The notes under the pieces were generated by a model. It had not been told where the DNA came from and did no database searches. It saw only the letters and a program-made list of their open reading frames with translations. A program made the translations under genes and the position numbers. 38,625 bases of DNA, taken from the NCBI GenBank assembly GCA_003251015.1, contig QKIO01000195.1, positions 1 through 38,625 on the forward strand. Direction: 5' to 3'. The number at the start of each line of letters is the position of its first letter. The first letter of the stretch is position 1. The DNA is from Bacteroidales bacterium. Lineage in GTDB: Bacteria > Bacteroidota > Bacteroidia > Bacteroidales > Marinilabiliaceae. Positions 1-8,300 of this stretch are shown piece by piece.

Positions 1-78
1 GGCAAAGTCGGATTTTTGCCCTTTCGGGCAAAGGATGGTGGCGTAAATCAAGATGTCCACAAGTTCTTCAAGCGATGA
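1..78 (+). CDS. possible C-terminal end of the intron-encoded reverse transcriptase/maturase (partial)
   Basis: Frame 1 is open from the window edge to a TGA at 76-78, giving 25 residues that end in HKFFKR. It stops about 70 bases before domain V, which is where the intron-encoded protein normally ends inside domain IV. The tail is basic, as maturase C-termini often are. Nothing this short can be identified by motif, so the call rests on position inside the intron. Confidence 0.35.
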   Translation, partial: GKVGFLPFRAKDGGVNQDVHKFFKR

Positions 79-220
79 ACCTAAAATGGTTCGAAGTATT
101 AGGTTTGTTTAATATGTCGGTTAAATACAGTCTGTTATAAAGTTGATTTGAAACCTCCGTATACCAGAGTACGTACGGTGGTGTGAAAGGGCAGGGAAGT
201 AATTCCCCTACCTACTCGAT
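1..220 (+). mobile_element. 3' end of a group II intron (domain IV tail, domains V and VI)
   Basis: Positions about 150-184 fold into a domain V-like hairpin: ACC-U-CCGUA pairs with UACGG-U-GGU, with a CG bulge on the 3' strand and a UAC/GUA upper stem under a CAGA loop. The next bases, GGTGGTGTGAAAGG, are the usual domain V/VI junction of bacterial class C-like introns. A domain VI hairpin (GGGAA/TTCCC, about 194-206) follows. The element ends with CCTACTCGAT, the typical 3' terminus, at about 220. A small AACCTAA/TTAGGTT stem (78-84/99-105) fits the end of domain IV. The 5' part and most of the reverse transcriptase lie outside the window, so intactness cannot be judged. The U-U mismatch in the lower domain V stem may be lineage-specific or a sign of decay. 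Confidence 0.82.
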
Positions 221-295
221 TGACATTTATTTCCGACCATCCTAAAGCTAATAGTGAAATATTTTTAGTTGAGCTAGTCTTATGTGGTTAATTCA

Positions 296-325
296 TTGTG
301 TTTAGTAATATTTACCCTACCTTTG
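296..325 (+). promoter_or_regulatory. Bacteroidota-type promoter for the first GH16 gene
   Basis: A TTG (-33 element) at 296-298 is followed after 19 bases by TACCTTTG (318-325), a perfect match to the TAnnTTTG -7 consensus. Transcription would start near 331, leaving a leader of about 60 bases before the ATG at 396. Confidence 0.65.
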
Positions 326-342
326 TGCAAATATTACTAAAC
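300..342. promoter_or_regulatory. perfect 14-bp inverted repeat bracketing the -7 box (candidate operator)
   Basis: GTTTAGTAATATTT (300-313) and AAATATTACTAAAC (329-342) are exact reverse complements separated by 15 bases. The spacer contains the TACCTTTG -7 element. Most of the repeat lies upstream of the predicted start, so it would not form an RNA hairpin. It is better read as a dyad site for a DNA-binding protein. The spacer is far too short for a classical invertible promoter. Confidence 0.6.
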
Positions 343-395
343 AGATAATGATTTTTTAGGTGTTTGGGTATTTTGTTTAATATTAAATGTTAGTT

Positions 396-1526
396 ATGAA
401 GAAAAATTACATTCTATCGCTCGTTTGTTTGGCTATTATTAACCTTACAACCATCACTTCAATTTTTGCACAGCCAACTGCTCCTGCAGGTAAAAAATGG
501 GTTGCAGTACCAGCTATGACTGATGAGTTTGATTCTTGGGATGGTAGCAAGTGGGCTTATGAATTATGGGATTATCAGGTTAATATTGCTGAGCAACCTT
601 TTATACCTACACACATGGTTGCAGAAAATGGTGGTGTAAGTAATGGTAAGCTTTGGATTAAAGCTACTTATAATCAGGGAGCTGAAAGGTGGATTAACAG
701 TTCTCGTATTGTGTCTAAAACCATGATTACTTACCCCATGTATATGGAGTGTAGTATGAAAACCAATATGCTATCATGTTACAATACGTTTTGGTTGAAT
801 AATGGAGATATTAACGGGCGTGATGAGATTGATATGTGTGAGAGTAACCCAAATCCTTCAATGGCTGGCAAGGACTATATGAAAACAGAATTAGCTTCTC
901 AGTATTTTGTGGCTAAAGGCGGTGTTACGCAAAGAAAGCATGCTAATTTTAATAACAACAATTTACCTGCTGATAATCCTAAAAAAGGTGAGCCGTGGGG
1001 GCAGTCGTACCGCACCATTGGTATTTGGTTTAAAGATTCGCGTAATATACAGTTTTATTTAGATGGAGATGAGGCAGGTACTATTGTAATTACAGATGAT
1101 AAGTGGGAGTTTACAAGAAGCATGAAGATACTTTGGGATGTATGGTCACAGGAGTCATCTTGGGTTGGAGGTCTTCCAAAAGTTGCAGATCTTCAGGATG
1201 ATACTAAAAACACAATGTTTGTAGATTGGGTGCATACATATAAGTTAGAAGAAGAATCAACAGCTGTTTTAGGAGTGGGTGCTGATGCTTTAGTTTTTAA
1301 CGTTTTCCCCAATCCAACAACTGATGAGTTAAATGTGAATTTAGGCTCACCTATTGCTTCTGGTGCTTGCGTTGAGGTATATAATAAATTAGGTCAATTA
1401 GTAAAAACTGAACTATTGCAAAGTCAGGAAAACAAAATATTTATTGGCCATTTACCAAATGATATTTATTTTGTAACCGTTCGTAATGGATTCGTTAGAG
1501 GAACACAGAAGGTGGTTAAGCTGTAA
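396..1526 (+). CDS. secreted GH16-family endo-glycanase, T9SS substrate (copy 1)
   Basis: A 376-residue protein if the ATG at 396 (MKKNY) is used. An in-frame ATG at 387 would add MLV in front of an otherwise typical signal peptide that ends near FAQ. The body is a GH16 beta-jelly-roll: it starts with a DEFD-containing strand, and RDEIDMCE carries the ExDxxE catalytic signature (E144 nucleophile, D146, E149 acid/base). The YPMYMECSMK and NTFWLNNGD context recalls algal-galactan GH16 enzymes (agarases, porphyranases), but the subfamily cannot be fixed by eye. The last 75 or so residues (FPNPTTDELN to the C-terminal KVVKL) form a T9SS sorting domain, so the enzyme should be exported and cell-surface anchored or released. 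It has its own promoter and terminator. The gene at 1875 is a paralogue. Confidence 0.82.
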   Translation: MKKNYILSLVCLAIINLTTITSIFAQPTAPAGKKWVAVPAMTDEFDSWDGSKWAYELWDYQVNIAEQPFIPTHMVAENGGVSNGKLWIKATYNQGAERWINSSRIVSKTMITYPMYMECSMKTNMLSCYNTFWLNNGDINGRDEIDMCESNPNPSMAGKDYMKTELASQYFVAKGGVTQRKHANFNNNNLPADNPKKGEPWGQSYRTIGIWFKDSRNIQFYLDGDEAGTIVITDDKWEFTRSMKILWDVWSQESSWVGGLPKVADLQDDTKNTMFVDWVHTYKLEEESTAVLGVGADALVFNVFPNPTTDELNVNLGSPIASGACVEVYNKLGQLVKTELLQSQENKIFIGHLPNDIYFVTVRNGFVRGTQKVVKL

Positions 1527-1550
1527 GGTTGTTAATGAAAATAATATTGG

Positions 1551-1581
1551 GGGTATCTATTCGGTAGATACCCTTTTTTTT
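1551..1581 (+). terminator. intrinsic terminator after GH16 copy 1
   Basis: GGGTATCTA (1551-1559) and TAGATACCC (1565-1573) form a 9-bp perfect stem with a TTCGG loop, followed by eight T residues. Confidence 0.9.
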
Positions 1582-1640
1582 ATCTATAAGTTTTATGAAG
1601 GAAATTGGTATTTGGTAAAATAACGAATCTCAATGCACTT

Positions 1641-1674
1641 AATAAAAAACGAGACTTGATGTGTTTAAAACCTA
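1641..1674. repeat. degenerate copy of the terminator found after GH16 copy 2
   Basis: AATAAAAAACGAG (1641-1653) is identical to 3013-3025. The following GATGTGTT is also shared with 3030-3037, with a few substitutions between the two blocks. At 3013 the sequence forms a strong hairpin. Here the complementary arm has decayed and no stem can form. It looks like a relic of duplicated flanking DNA. Confidence 0.5.
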
Positions 1675-1690
1675 TTTGTTTTATTCATAA

Positions 1691-1766
1691 ATCCAAAATA
1701 AACATTAATTTGCGACTCAAAGCCTATAGAGATAGTTGTTTAATGTTGATAAGTTTTATTTTGGAT
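1691..1766. repeat. 12-bp inverted repeat upstream of GH16 copy 2
   Basis: ATCCAAAATAAA (1691-1702) is the exact reverse complement of TTTATTTTGGAT (1755-1766), with 52 bases between them. The spacer holds a weak promoter-like TTAATTTG (one mismatch to TAnnTTTG) without a well-placed TTG. The repeat may be regulatory or may be chance in AT-rich DNA. Confidence 0.35.
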
Positions 1767-1874
1767 GAAATTTTTGTGATTTAAGATCTCTATTTGTTAA
1801 TAAGTTAAGAGTAATAGAAACTTTTTTGTGGAAACAAAGTATTAAAGTAGGAAACAACTAAAAACAAGATAATT

Positions 1875-2981
1875 ATGAAAAATCAACACGTATCAAAGTT
1901 TATCACTTACATAGCCTTGTGTTGTGTAGGTGTATTGCCGTCTTTTGCGCAACCTACCGCTCCAGTTGGTTTAGAATGGCGAGTTTTACCGGAATTAACT
2001 GATGAATTTGACACTTTTGATGTAACTAAGTGGGAAAAGCCTACTTGGAATTATGTAGCCCCCAATAGAATGATAGAAGACAATTCTGGCGTGACAGATG
2101 GTAAGTTGTGGATCAAAGCTACGTTTCATAACGTAGCTGATAGGTGGTTTATTTCTTCAAGAGTTCAGTCTAAAGCACAAACTAAATTCCCAATGTATAT
2201 TGAGTGTAGTATGAGAACTGCACATATATCTGCTTACAATACCTTTTGGTTAAATAATGGTAATGATGCCGATAGAGATGAGATTGATATTTGTGAGAAT
2301 GTATCCAATCCATCAAAGCCTGAGTTTGCAGATTGGGCTTATACGATGCATTCTCAGTATTTTTTGGTGGAAAATAGTGTCACAGAGAGAAATAAAGGCA
2401 ATTTTGACAATCGTAATCTGCCAGATAGTAATCCTATGAAAGGGGTGAAGTGGAATGAGAAATTTCATACATTAGGTATGTGGTGGAAGGATGCTAATAA
2501 CGTACAGTTTTATTTAAATGGTGATGAAACAGGCAAGGTAACAACAACAAGACCTTTTACCAGAAGTCAGAATGTGATTTGGGATTTGTGGACAAATCCA
2601 GATGATGCCTCTTGGTTTTGTGGTGTAGCTAATAAAGCTGATCTGTCAGATAACACCATTAATACCATGTATGTAGATTGGGTGCATGCTTATCAACTAG
2701 TTGATCCTTCCAACCCTTCGTCTGTTGATGGTGTTGAGGCGGATGAGTATATTTCATATTACCCAAATCCAGCAAGTGATGTGGTTAATGTAAATTTTTC
2801 TGCGCAAAAAGATGTTAATGCTATTTTTATGTTATATAGCATGGCTGGGAGTCTTATTAAACAGCAGGCTTTGGTTGGAAATGAAAATCAAATATCAATT
2901 AGTGACTTACCTAAAGGTATGTATTTAATCAAAGTTGTAAATGGGAAAGATATGTTTTCTCAACTGTTAAATAAAAAATAA
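1875..2981 (+). CDS. secreted GH16-family endo-glycanase, T9SS substrate (copy 2)
   Basis: A 368-residue paralogue of the preceding gene with the same layout: signal peptide (cleavage near SFAQ), GH16 catalytic domain with RDEIDICE (E136, D138, E141), and a C-terminal T9SS domain (YYPNPASDVVN to the end). Blocks such as SSRV.SK, FPMYIECSM and YNTFWLNNG are shared with copy 1, so the pair probably arose by tandem duplication and then diverged. The product should be an extracellular endo-acting beta-glycanase. Algal galactan (agar or porphyran) is the most likely substrate class, but laminarin-type beta-glucan cannot be excluded by inspection. Copy 1 ends in a terminator, so this gene is probably transcribed alone, yet no convincing -33/-7 pair is visible in the 290 bases upstream. 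Confidence 0.82.
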   Translation: MKNQHVSKFITYIALCCVGVLPSFAQPTAPVGLEWRVLPELTDEFDTFDVTKWEKPTWNYVAPNRMIEDNSGVTDGKLWIKATFHNVADRWFISSRVQSKAQTKFPMYIECSMRTAHISAYNTFWLNNGNDADRDEIDICENVSNPSKPEFADWAYTMHSQYFLVENSVTERNKGNFDNRNLPDSNPMKGVKWNEKFHTLGMWWKDANNVQFYLNGDETGKVTTTRPFTRSQNVIWDLWTNPDDASWFCGVANKADLSDNTINTMYVDWVHAYQLVDPSNPSSVDGVEADEYISYYPNPASDVVNVNFSAQKDVNAIFMLYSMAGSLIKQQALVGNENQISISDLPKGMYLIKVVNGKDMFSQLLNKK

Positions 2982-3012
2982 GCAAGGCGGTTATAAACAT
3001 TTATATAAATTG

Positions 3013-3055
3013 AATAAAAAACGAGTTTCGATGTGTTCGAAACTCGTTTTTTATT
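3013..3055. terminator. bidirectional intrinsic terminator between GH16 copy 2 and the DUF3820 gene
   Basis: ACGAGTTTCGA (3021-3031) pairs perfectly with TCGAAACTCGT (3037-3047). The stem is flanked by an A-run on the left and a T-run on the right, so it can terminate both converging genes. The minus-strand stop codon lies inside the T-run. Confidence 0.88.
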
Positions 3056-3260
3056 TTCGTAATGGCTTAAGAAGGTATTCTAAACCATTTAATTTTATCT
3101 CGTAAAGGGTATAAAGCAACATCCCCAGCTGTCCTTCTGGAAAACCCTTTTGCTGAAACCACACCAAATAGTGTTCTGGTAAATCACACAATATTCGTCC
3201 CTTATATTTACCAAAAGGCATTTGCATGGTGGTTAGTTTAATAAGTATCTGTGGATCCAT
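3051..3260 (-). CDS. DUF3820 family small protein
   Basis: A 69-residue protein starting at the ATG complementary to 3258-3260 (MDPQIL). An upstream TTG would add five lysine-rich residues but is less likely. The family pattern is clear: MPFGKYKGRILCDLP, HYLVWFQQKGFPEGQLG and a C-terminal LNGLEYLLKPL. DUF3820 proteins (Pfam PF12843) are small, probably cytoplasmic and of unknown biochemical role; the putative virulence-factor label on the family is not informative here. It is convergent with GH16 copy 2 and shares its terminator. It is a housekeeping-like gene unrelated to the glycan genes around it. Confidence 0.8.
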   Translation of the reverse strand: MDPQILIKLTTMQMPFGKYKGRILCDLPEHYLVWFQQKGFPEGQLGMLLYTLYEIKLNGLEYLLKPLRK

Positions 3261-3272
3261 TTTTGTTTTTTT

Positions 3273-3280
3273 CAAAGTTA
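3273..3280 (-). promoter_or_regulatory. possible -7 element for the DUF3820 gene
   Basis: On the minus strand the sequence reads TAACTTTG, a perfect TAnnTTTG, but no TTG lies 19-21 bases further upstream. A start six or seven bases downstream would give an almost leaderless mRNA for the ATG at 3260. Weak call. Confidence 0.3.
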
Positions 3281-3403
3281 GCGCTATTTATAAACGATAC
3301 ACCTTATGCCGAGAATAAAAATGAGTTTATTCTAGTCATTTGCGATCGTGTCTGTTTGTTTAAAATTAGGTTTAAGGATTATTCATTAGGATAAGTTGTT
3401 TAA

Positions 3404-3994
3404 CACCAATTGTGTAATTATTTTGTCCACCAATGTTTGTTGCAAGATCCATTATTTGCCAATCAATTACACGATCGTTATTTCGATCTGCGTAATACAA
3501 TTTTAAGTACTTCGTATCTCAATCATTACATCGATTCTATTCAGACCTTAGTAGATGAGGCTCAAGTGAGGCATTATACCAAATGGGATATACTAGGCAA
3601 AAACGTTGGTACACCTGAGATGGAAACACCTCCCACAACCTATGCTGGTGAAGTGACTAAATTAAAAACGTGGATTGATGTGCGAATTACTTATTTGGAT
3701 AAGGCGATTGCAAAGATGTACACGCCAGGTATTTCAACCGTTCAGAATGTTAACGGATCCTATTCATTACGTGTATTTCCAAATTCAGCTACTGACTTTG
3801 TGTATGTTGAAGATGTAAGTGCCATTGAATTCATCAAAGTTTATAACACCATGGGACAACTTGTGATGGATTATAAAGCAGATGGTGCCTATTCTATACG
3901 TCTAAATGTGGCAGAGTTGCCAAGTGATATTTATATGATTCAGGTTAAAAATCAGAATAATACTCTAACGACTACCAAGTTGTTGAAGAGATAA
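3404..3994 (+). pseudogene. 5'-truncated CotH-kinase-family protein with T9SS domain
   Basis: The open frame begins right after a stop at 3401-3403, and the first possible start is a TTG at 3410. Residues about 1-110 (LLQDPLFANQLHDRY, LSTSYLNHYIDSIQ, DEAQVRHYTKWDILG, TYAGEVTKLKTWIDVRITYLDKA) match the C-terminal end of CotH-kinase domains as I know them. The preceding 300 or more residues, with the kinase active site and signal peptide, are missing. A complete T9SS sorting domain follows (VFPNSATDFVYV to TTTKLLKR). Without a signal peptide the product could not be exported, so this is best read as a gene remnant. No insertion element is visible at the break point. Confidence 0.7.
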
Positions 3995-4012
3995 TTGGTG
4001 CTTTTAGATGTA

Positions 4013-4056
4013 AACCAAAACGAGGTATTAAACACTGTTTAATACCTCGTGTTGGT
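4013..4056. terminator. bidirectional terminator between the CotH remnant and araC-type gene
   Basis: CGAGGTATTAAAC (4021-4033) pairs perfectly with GTTTAATACCTCG (4037-4049) around a 3-base ACT loop. The outer AAACCAA/TTGGTTT bases extend the stem. It lies between convergent genes. Confidence 0.85.
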
Positions 4057-4095
4057 TTATTTATATTGTTCTTGGAATGAAAATTTAGTTCGCAT

Positions 4096-4974
4096 CTACA
4101 ATACATTTCGAGTGCCTACAAAGTTGATGCGGAACTCTGAAGGGGTACATCCTTGTCTCTTTTTGAAGATGCGGTTAAAGTTTGATATGTTATTAAATCC
4201 ACAGTGGTAACATATCTCCGCTACACTTTTATTAGTATCGATAAGTGAGCGCGTGGCATATCCAAGTCGTATTTCATTTACAAATTCGATAAACGACTTG
4301 CCCGTGCGTTGTTTTATCAGGCGACTAAAGGAAATGACAGTCATGTTTACATGCTTAGCGGCGTCGTCCAATTTAATTTTATGACTATAGTTTTCTTTTA
4401 CATATTTATAGATACTCTCTAGGCGTTCGCTATTGTGAAAATCGTTTTGTCTCTGAAACGAGATGTTGGTAAGTAACTGTTGGTCTCTGGAAATAGCCAA
4501 GTCGTATAAGATAGATTCAAATTCAAGAAAACTATCAAAACCTCTTTTTTGACTAAGTGCCAAAAGTTTACCTTCAACTTGATTAATCGTGTCCTGCGAA
4601 AATAACACACCTCTATTAGCATTGTTAAGTAACTCACTAATTGGTTTTAGGATGTTTCTATCTAGTAGTTCCTTGGGGAATAACTCTCTAGGAAATTGAA
4701 TGGTTATTTCATGAAAGGGGGAGTCTTTGGTGTTTTTATAGTTCTCCCATCCGTGATAAAGGTTTGGGCCTACAATCACTAATTCCTTTTGTTCGATAAC
4801 ACCAATATGATCACCAACAATGCGTTTACCACCTTTGGCATTGGAAATAAAGTTGATCTCATATTCTGGATGAAAGTGAATGGGGAATGTAAATACAGGT
4901 CTTTGACGGTCAAATACTAAAAAAGTATCATTGTTTCTTAGCGGGGTTATTTCCCTGTGAATCAAATCTTTCAT
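4096..4974 (-). CDS. AraC-family transcriptional regulator, probable PUL regulator
   Basis: A 292-residue cytoplasmic DNA-binding protein. The N-terminal part (about 20-90) is a cupin-like AraC sensor domain, with FPIHFHPEYEINFI followed by a GPNLYHGW strand. The C-terminal 100 residues hold two helix-turn-helix motifs: LDDAAKHVNMTVISFSRLIKQRTG, and SVAEICYHCGFNNISNFNRIFKKRQGCTPSEFR, the second being the classical AraC signature. It is divergent from susC across a 386-base regulatory region, so it is the obvious candidate to sense a mannan-derived sugar and switch the operon on. Most Bacteroidota PULs use hybrid two-component systems or SusR-type regulators. An AraC/cupin regulator is less common but known. 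The ligand is unknown. Confidence 0.88.
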   Translation of the reverse strand: MKDLIHREITPLRNNDTFLVFDRQRPVFTFPIHFHPEYEINFISNAKGGKRIVGDHIGVIEQKELVIVGPNLYHGWENYKNTKDSPFHEITIQFPRELFPKELLDRNILKPISELLNNANRGVLFSQDTINQVEGKLLALSQKRGFDSFLEFESILYDLAISRDQQLLTNISFQRQNDFHNSERLESIYKYVKENYSHKIKLDDAAKHVNMTVISFSRLIKQRTGKSFIEFVNEIRLGYATRSLIDTNKSVAEICYHCGFNNISNFNRIFKKRQGCTPSEFRINFVGTRNVL

Positions 4975-5360
4975 AATGATATTGTGTTTGTGTTATGCGC
5001 TGTTTTGATATAATAGTATTAATAGTGTGAGGTAAAAGTAAGTAATTTAATTCGTTTGAGAGCTTGTGGAAGGTGAATTAAGTGCAAAAACTATCCTAAT
5101 TACAGTGTTTATGGGGTGTTTGTTTGAAATTATTTTCTTCAATGTCTGATTCAAGTCTTAGGAATTTAGTAACTTATATGTGAATAAGTCTGTGTGCTAT
5201 AAAAGTAGAGTACTAAAGGTTTAAAATAATACAAATGATAGAATAGTATTGTATGTAGATGTAAAACTACTTGATAGCAGAGTGTCGATCCTCTACTTTT
5301 GAATTGTAATATTTTCGAGAATACTAAATTTTAAAGAGGTTTAATTAAACAAATGATTTT
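4975..5360. promoter_or_regulatory. divergent regulatory region between the AraC-type gene and susC
   Basis: This 386-base AT-rich gap holds the susC promoter (5271-5301). It also holds a 10-bp inverted repeat, AAAAGTAGAG (5201-5210) and CTCTACTTTT (5291-5300), whose right arm overlaps the -7 box. A 15-mer AATGATAGAATAGTA (5234-5248) recurs upstream of the lipoprotein/chemoreceptor pair (33996-34010). For the minus-strand regulator only an imperfect -7 (TACTTTTA) is seen. No gene is apparent. Confidence 0.6.
5271..5301 (+). promoter_or_regulatory. promoter of the mannan PUL operon (susC)
   Basis: A TTG (5271-5273) is followed after 20 bases by TACTTTTG (5294-5301), a perfect TAnnTTTG element. 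The start would be near 5307 and the leader about 54 bases long, ending in an A/T-rich ribosome-binding region. A minimal three-codon frame (ATG at 5353) ends in a TGA that overlaps the susC ATG. Confidence 0.7.
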
Positions 5361-8300
5361 ATGAAACGAAATCTCCAATTTTTCATGATTCTGTGTATGC
5401 TTTCCACCTTCTGGACTGCCTACGGTCAGGAACGTAGCATAAAAGGTACGGTTATGGATTCAGACAATGAAACATTACCAGGCGTATCTGTTGTTGCTAA
5501 GGGTACAACCAAAGGAACGGTGACCGACATTAATGGTAATTTTCAACTAATGTTAGCACCAGAAAATACAAATCTGGTATTTTCATTCATTGGTTTTAAA
5601 ACACAAGAAGTTGTAGTGGGAACCAAAACTGAATTTAACATTTTATTAGCTGCCGATGTTTTGGACATTGATGAGGTGGTTGTAGTGGGTTATGGTTCTT
5701 TACGCAAAAGTGACTTAACAGGTGCTGTTGCCAAAATTAGCGCAAACGACCTAAAAGGACCTTCTACTGCTGATGCGGTACAGGCTATGCAAGGTAAAGT
5801 AGCAGGTGTTAATATTACATCTACATCAGGAGAGCCCGGTGCAGGTATGAAAATTAGTATTCGGGGTACTGGATCGTGGAGTAATAATACCCCACTTTAT
5901 ATTGTAGATGGTTTCCCAATGGGAGATTTAAGTAGTGTAGATCCTGCCAACATTGAGAGTATTGAGATATTGAAAGATGCCTCTGCTACTGCTATTTATG
6001 GTTCTCGTGGAGCCAACGGTGTGATTTTAGTATCAACCAAAAAAGGAAAAGCGGGTAAAACGGTATTTGAAGCATCGGCTTATGGCGGTGTTCAATGGGC
6101 CTCTAACACCATTGATATGGTAGGAGCTAGTGATTTTGCAACTTTACGTAAGGAAGCCTATGCCAATGATGGTGCTTCTATTGCTTCAGATGAGTTACGT
6201 ATTCTTGATTACGCCATTGCTAACAATAGTAAAGGAACAGACTGGCAAGATGAGATGTTTCAGATTGCACCTATCCAAAACTATTCTTTTTCGGCTCGTG
6301 GGGGTAGCGAATCAAGTAGATATAATATGGGTCTGACTTATTTTGATCAGGAAGGTATTGTTAAAAATAGTGGAATGAAGAAATTGTACACGTATGTAAA
6401 TAATCAGTATACTTTTTCTGATCATGTGACTTTTGATGCTAATATCTCTTATTCAACCTATCAGAAGAATAATCATAATAACGATTCATACTTTGGTTCA
6501 TTGCCTGTGGGTATACGTATGGATCCAATGACCGCCGCCTGGGATGATGTTGCAAATTATTATGGGTCTCGATTTATGGGTGGAGTAACGGTAACTAATC
6601 CAGCTCGTGCCATCGACGCGTCTAAAGATCAAATACAAGGCGATCATCGTTTGGTAACAAACTTCACACTTAGTCTAAACGATATATTCACTAAGGGTTT
6701 AAGTTTTAAAACCATGGGAGCTGGACAATTGACCTTTTTCAATACTAAAAACTATTACGAACAATACGAAATTGCCGTGGATCAAAAGAATGATTTAAGT
6801 TCTTTGTATGAGCAACGTGGTACGAATAGAAATCTTACTTGGAATGGTTATTTCAACTATGTAAAGGATTTAGGATATCATAATATAAATGCTACTATTG
6901 GTTCTGAAGTACAGGATTTTACCACAAGTAATATTGCAGGTACTCGTTATAATGTGCCTGGTGTTGAGGAATTAATGTACTTCAATCAATCAAAAGATCC
7001 GGCCTTATTTGAATTAATGGGTGATGCATCTACTGAGCGTCTTTTATCAGGCTTCTTTAGAGGAAACTACGGATATAAAAGCAAATACCTTTTGACAGTG
7101 ACCATGCGTGCCGATGGCTCTTCTAAATTTAACAAAGACAACCGTTGGGGATACTTTCCTTCATTTTCTGCTGGTTGGAATGTGAAAGAAGAGACTTTCA
7201 TGCAAAATATTTCGGCTCTTAGTCGTTTTAAAGTACGTGCTGGATGGGGACAAGTTGGTAATGCTAATGCAGTAGGACCTTGGAATTATCTGTCGTTAAT
7301 GAAATTAGGTTACACTAATTCGTTTGGTGGTGCACCAGTAGAAGGCGCTAAGGCTGCTATTTTAAGTAATAAAGACTTGAAATGGGAAGTGTCGGAGCAG
7401 CTAAATATTGGTGTTGATTTTGGGTTTTTAGATCAACGTTTAGATCTTTCTGTTGATTGGTTCGATCGTCGTACCAATGACATGCAAATAAGTCGCCCAA
7501 TTCCTTATTACATTGGCGCTGGGCGTCCGTTAGTCAATGCGGCATCTATGAAAAACTCAGGTTTTGAAATGACGGTTGGATGGAATGATCAAATTGGGCA
7601 ATTTAATTACAATGTAGGGTTTAACGGCTCATTTATCAAACAAGAAATTACCGACATGGCAGGTGGCGAAGCGATCGCTGGAGGTAGAATGAATGGTTGG
7701 TCTGGTAATGCAGAGAATACCACTCGTACAGAAACGGGGTATGAAATGGCTTACTTCTACGGTTTACAAACACAAGGTATTTTCAAGTCTGATGCTGAGG
7801 TTGCTAGCTATACTAATAACGATGGTGTTGTTATTCAGCCTAATGCTAAAGCTGGTGATGTGAAATTTGTAGATAGAGATGGTAATGGTATTATTAATGG
7901 CGAAGATAATACCTATTTAGGTAGTGCTGCACCTGATTTTACTGGCGGTTTTAACTTTGGCATAGAATATAAAGGCATCGATTTAAAAGCATCTTTTATT
8001 GGGGTGTTTGGATGTGAGATCGTAAATGGAATGAACTACTGGATTAATACCTCAGGCGTGCTATCAAACTACCGCACCGAACGTTTAGATCGTTTTTCTG
8101 CTACGAACCCATCAGGCACAGAGCCTCGTATGACGGTAGCAGACAAAAATCAAAATGGTCGTTTCTCTGATCGTTATGTTGAAGACGGGTCTTATGTCCG
8201 CATGAGAAACATTCAGTTAGGGTATACCTTACCAAAGGACCTTACTAAGTCGTTGAAATTATCAAAAATTCGTATGTATGTGTCGTGTGATAATTTACTC

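Noticed and set aside
300-342. Invertible (phase-variable) promoter
   Set aside because: The arms enclose only 15 bases, including the -7 box but not the -33, far shorter than known invertible promoters, and no recombinase gene is in the window.
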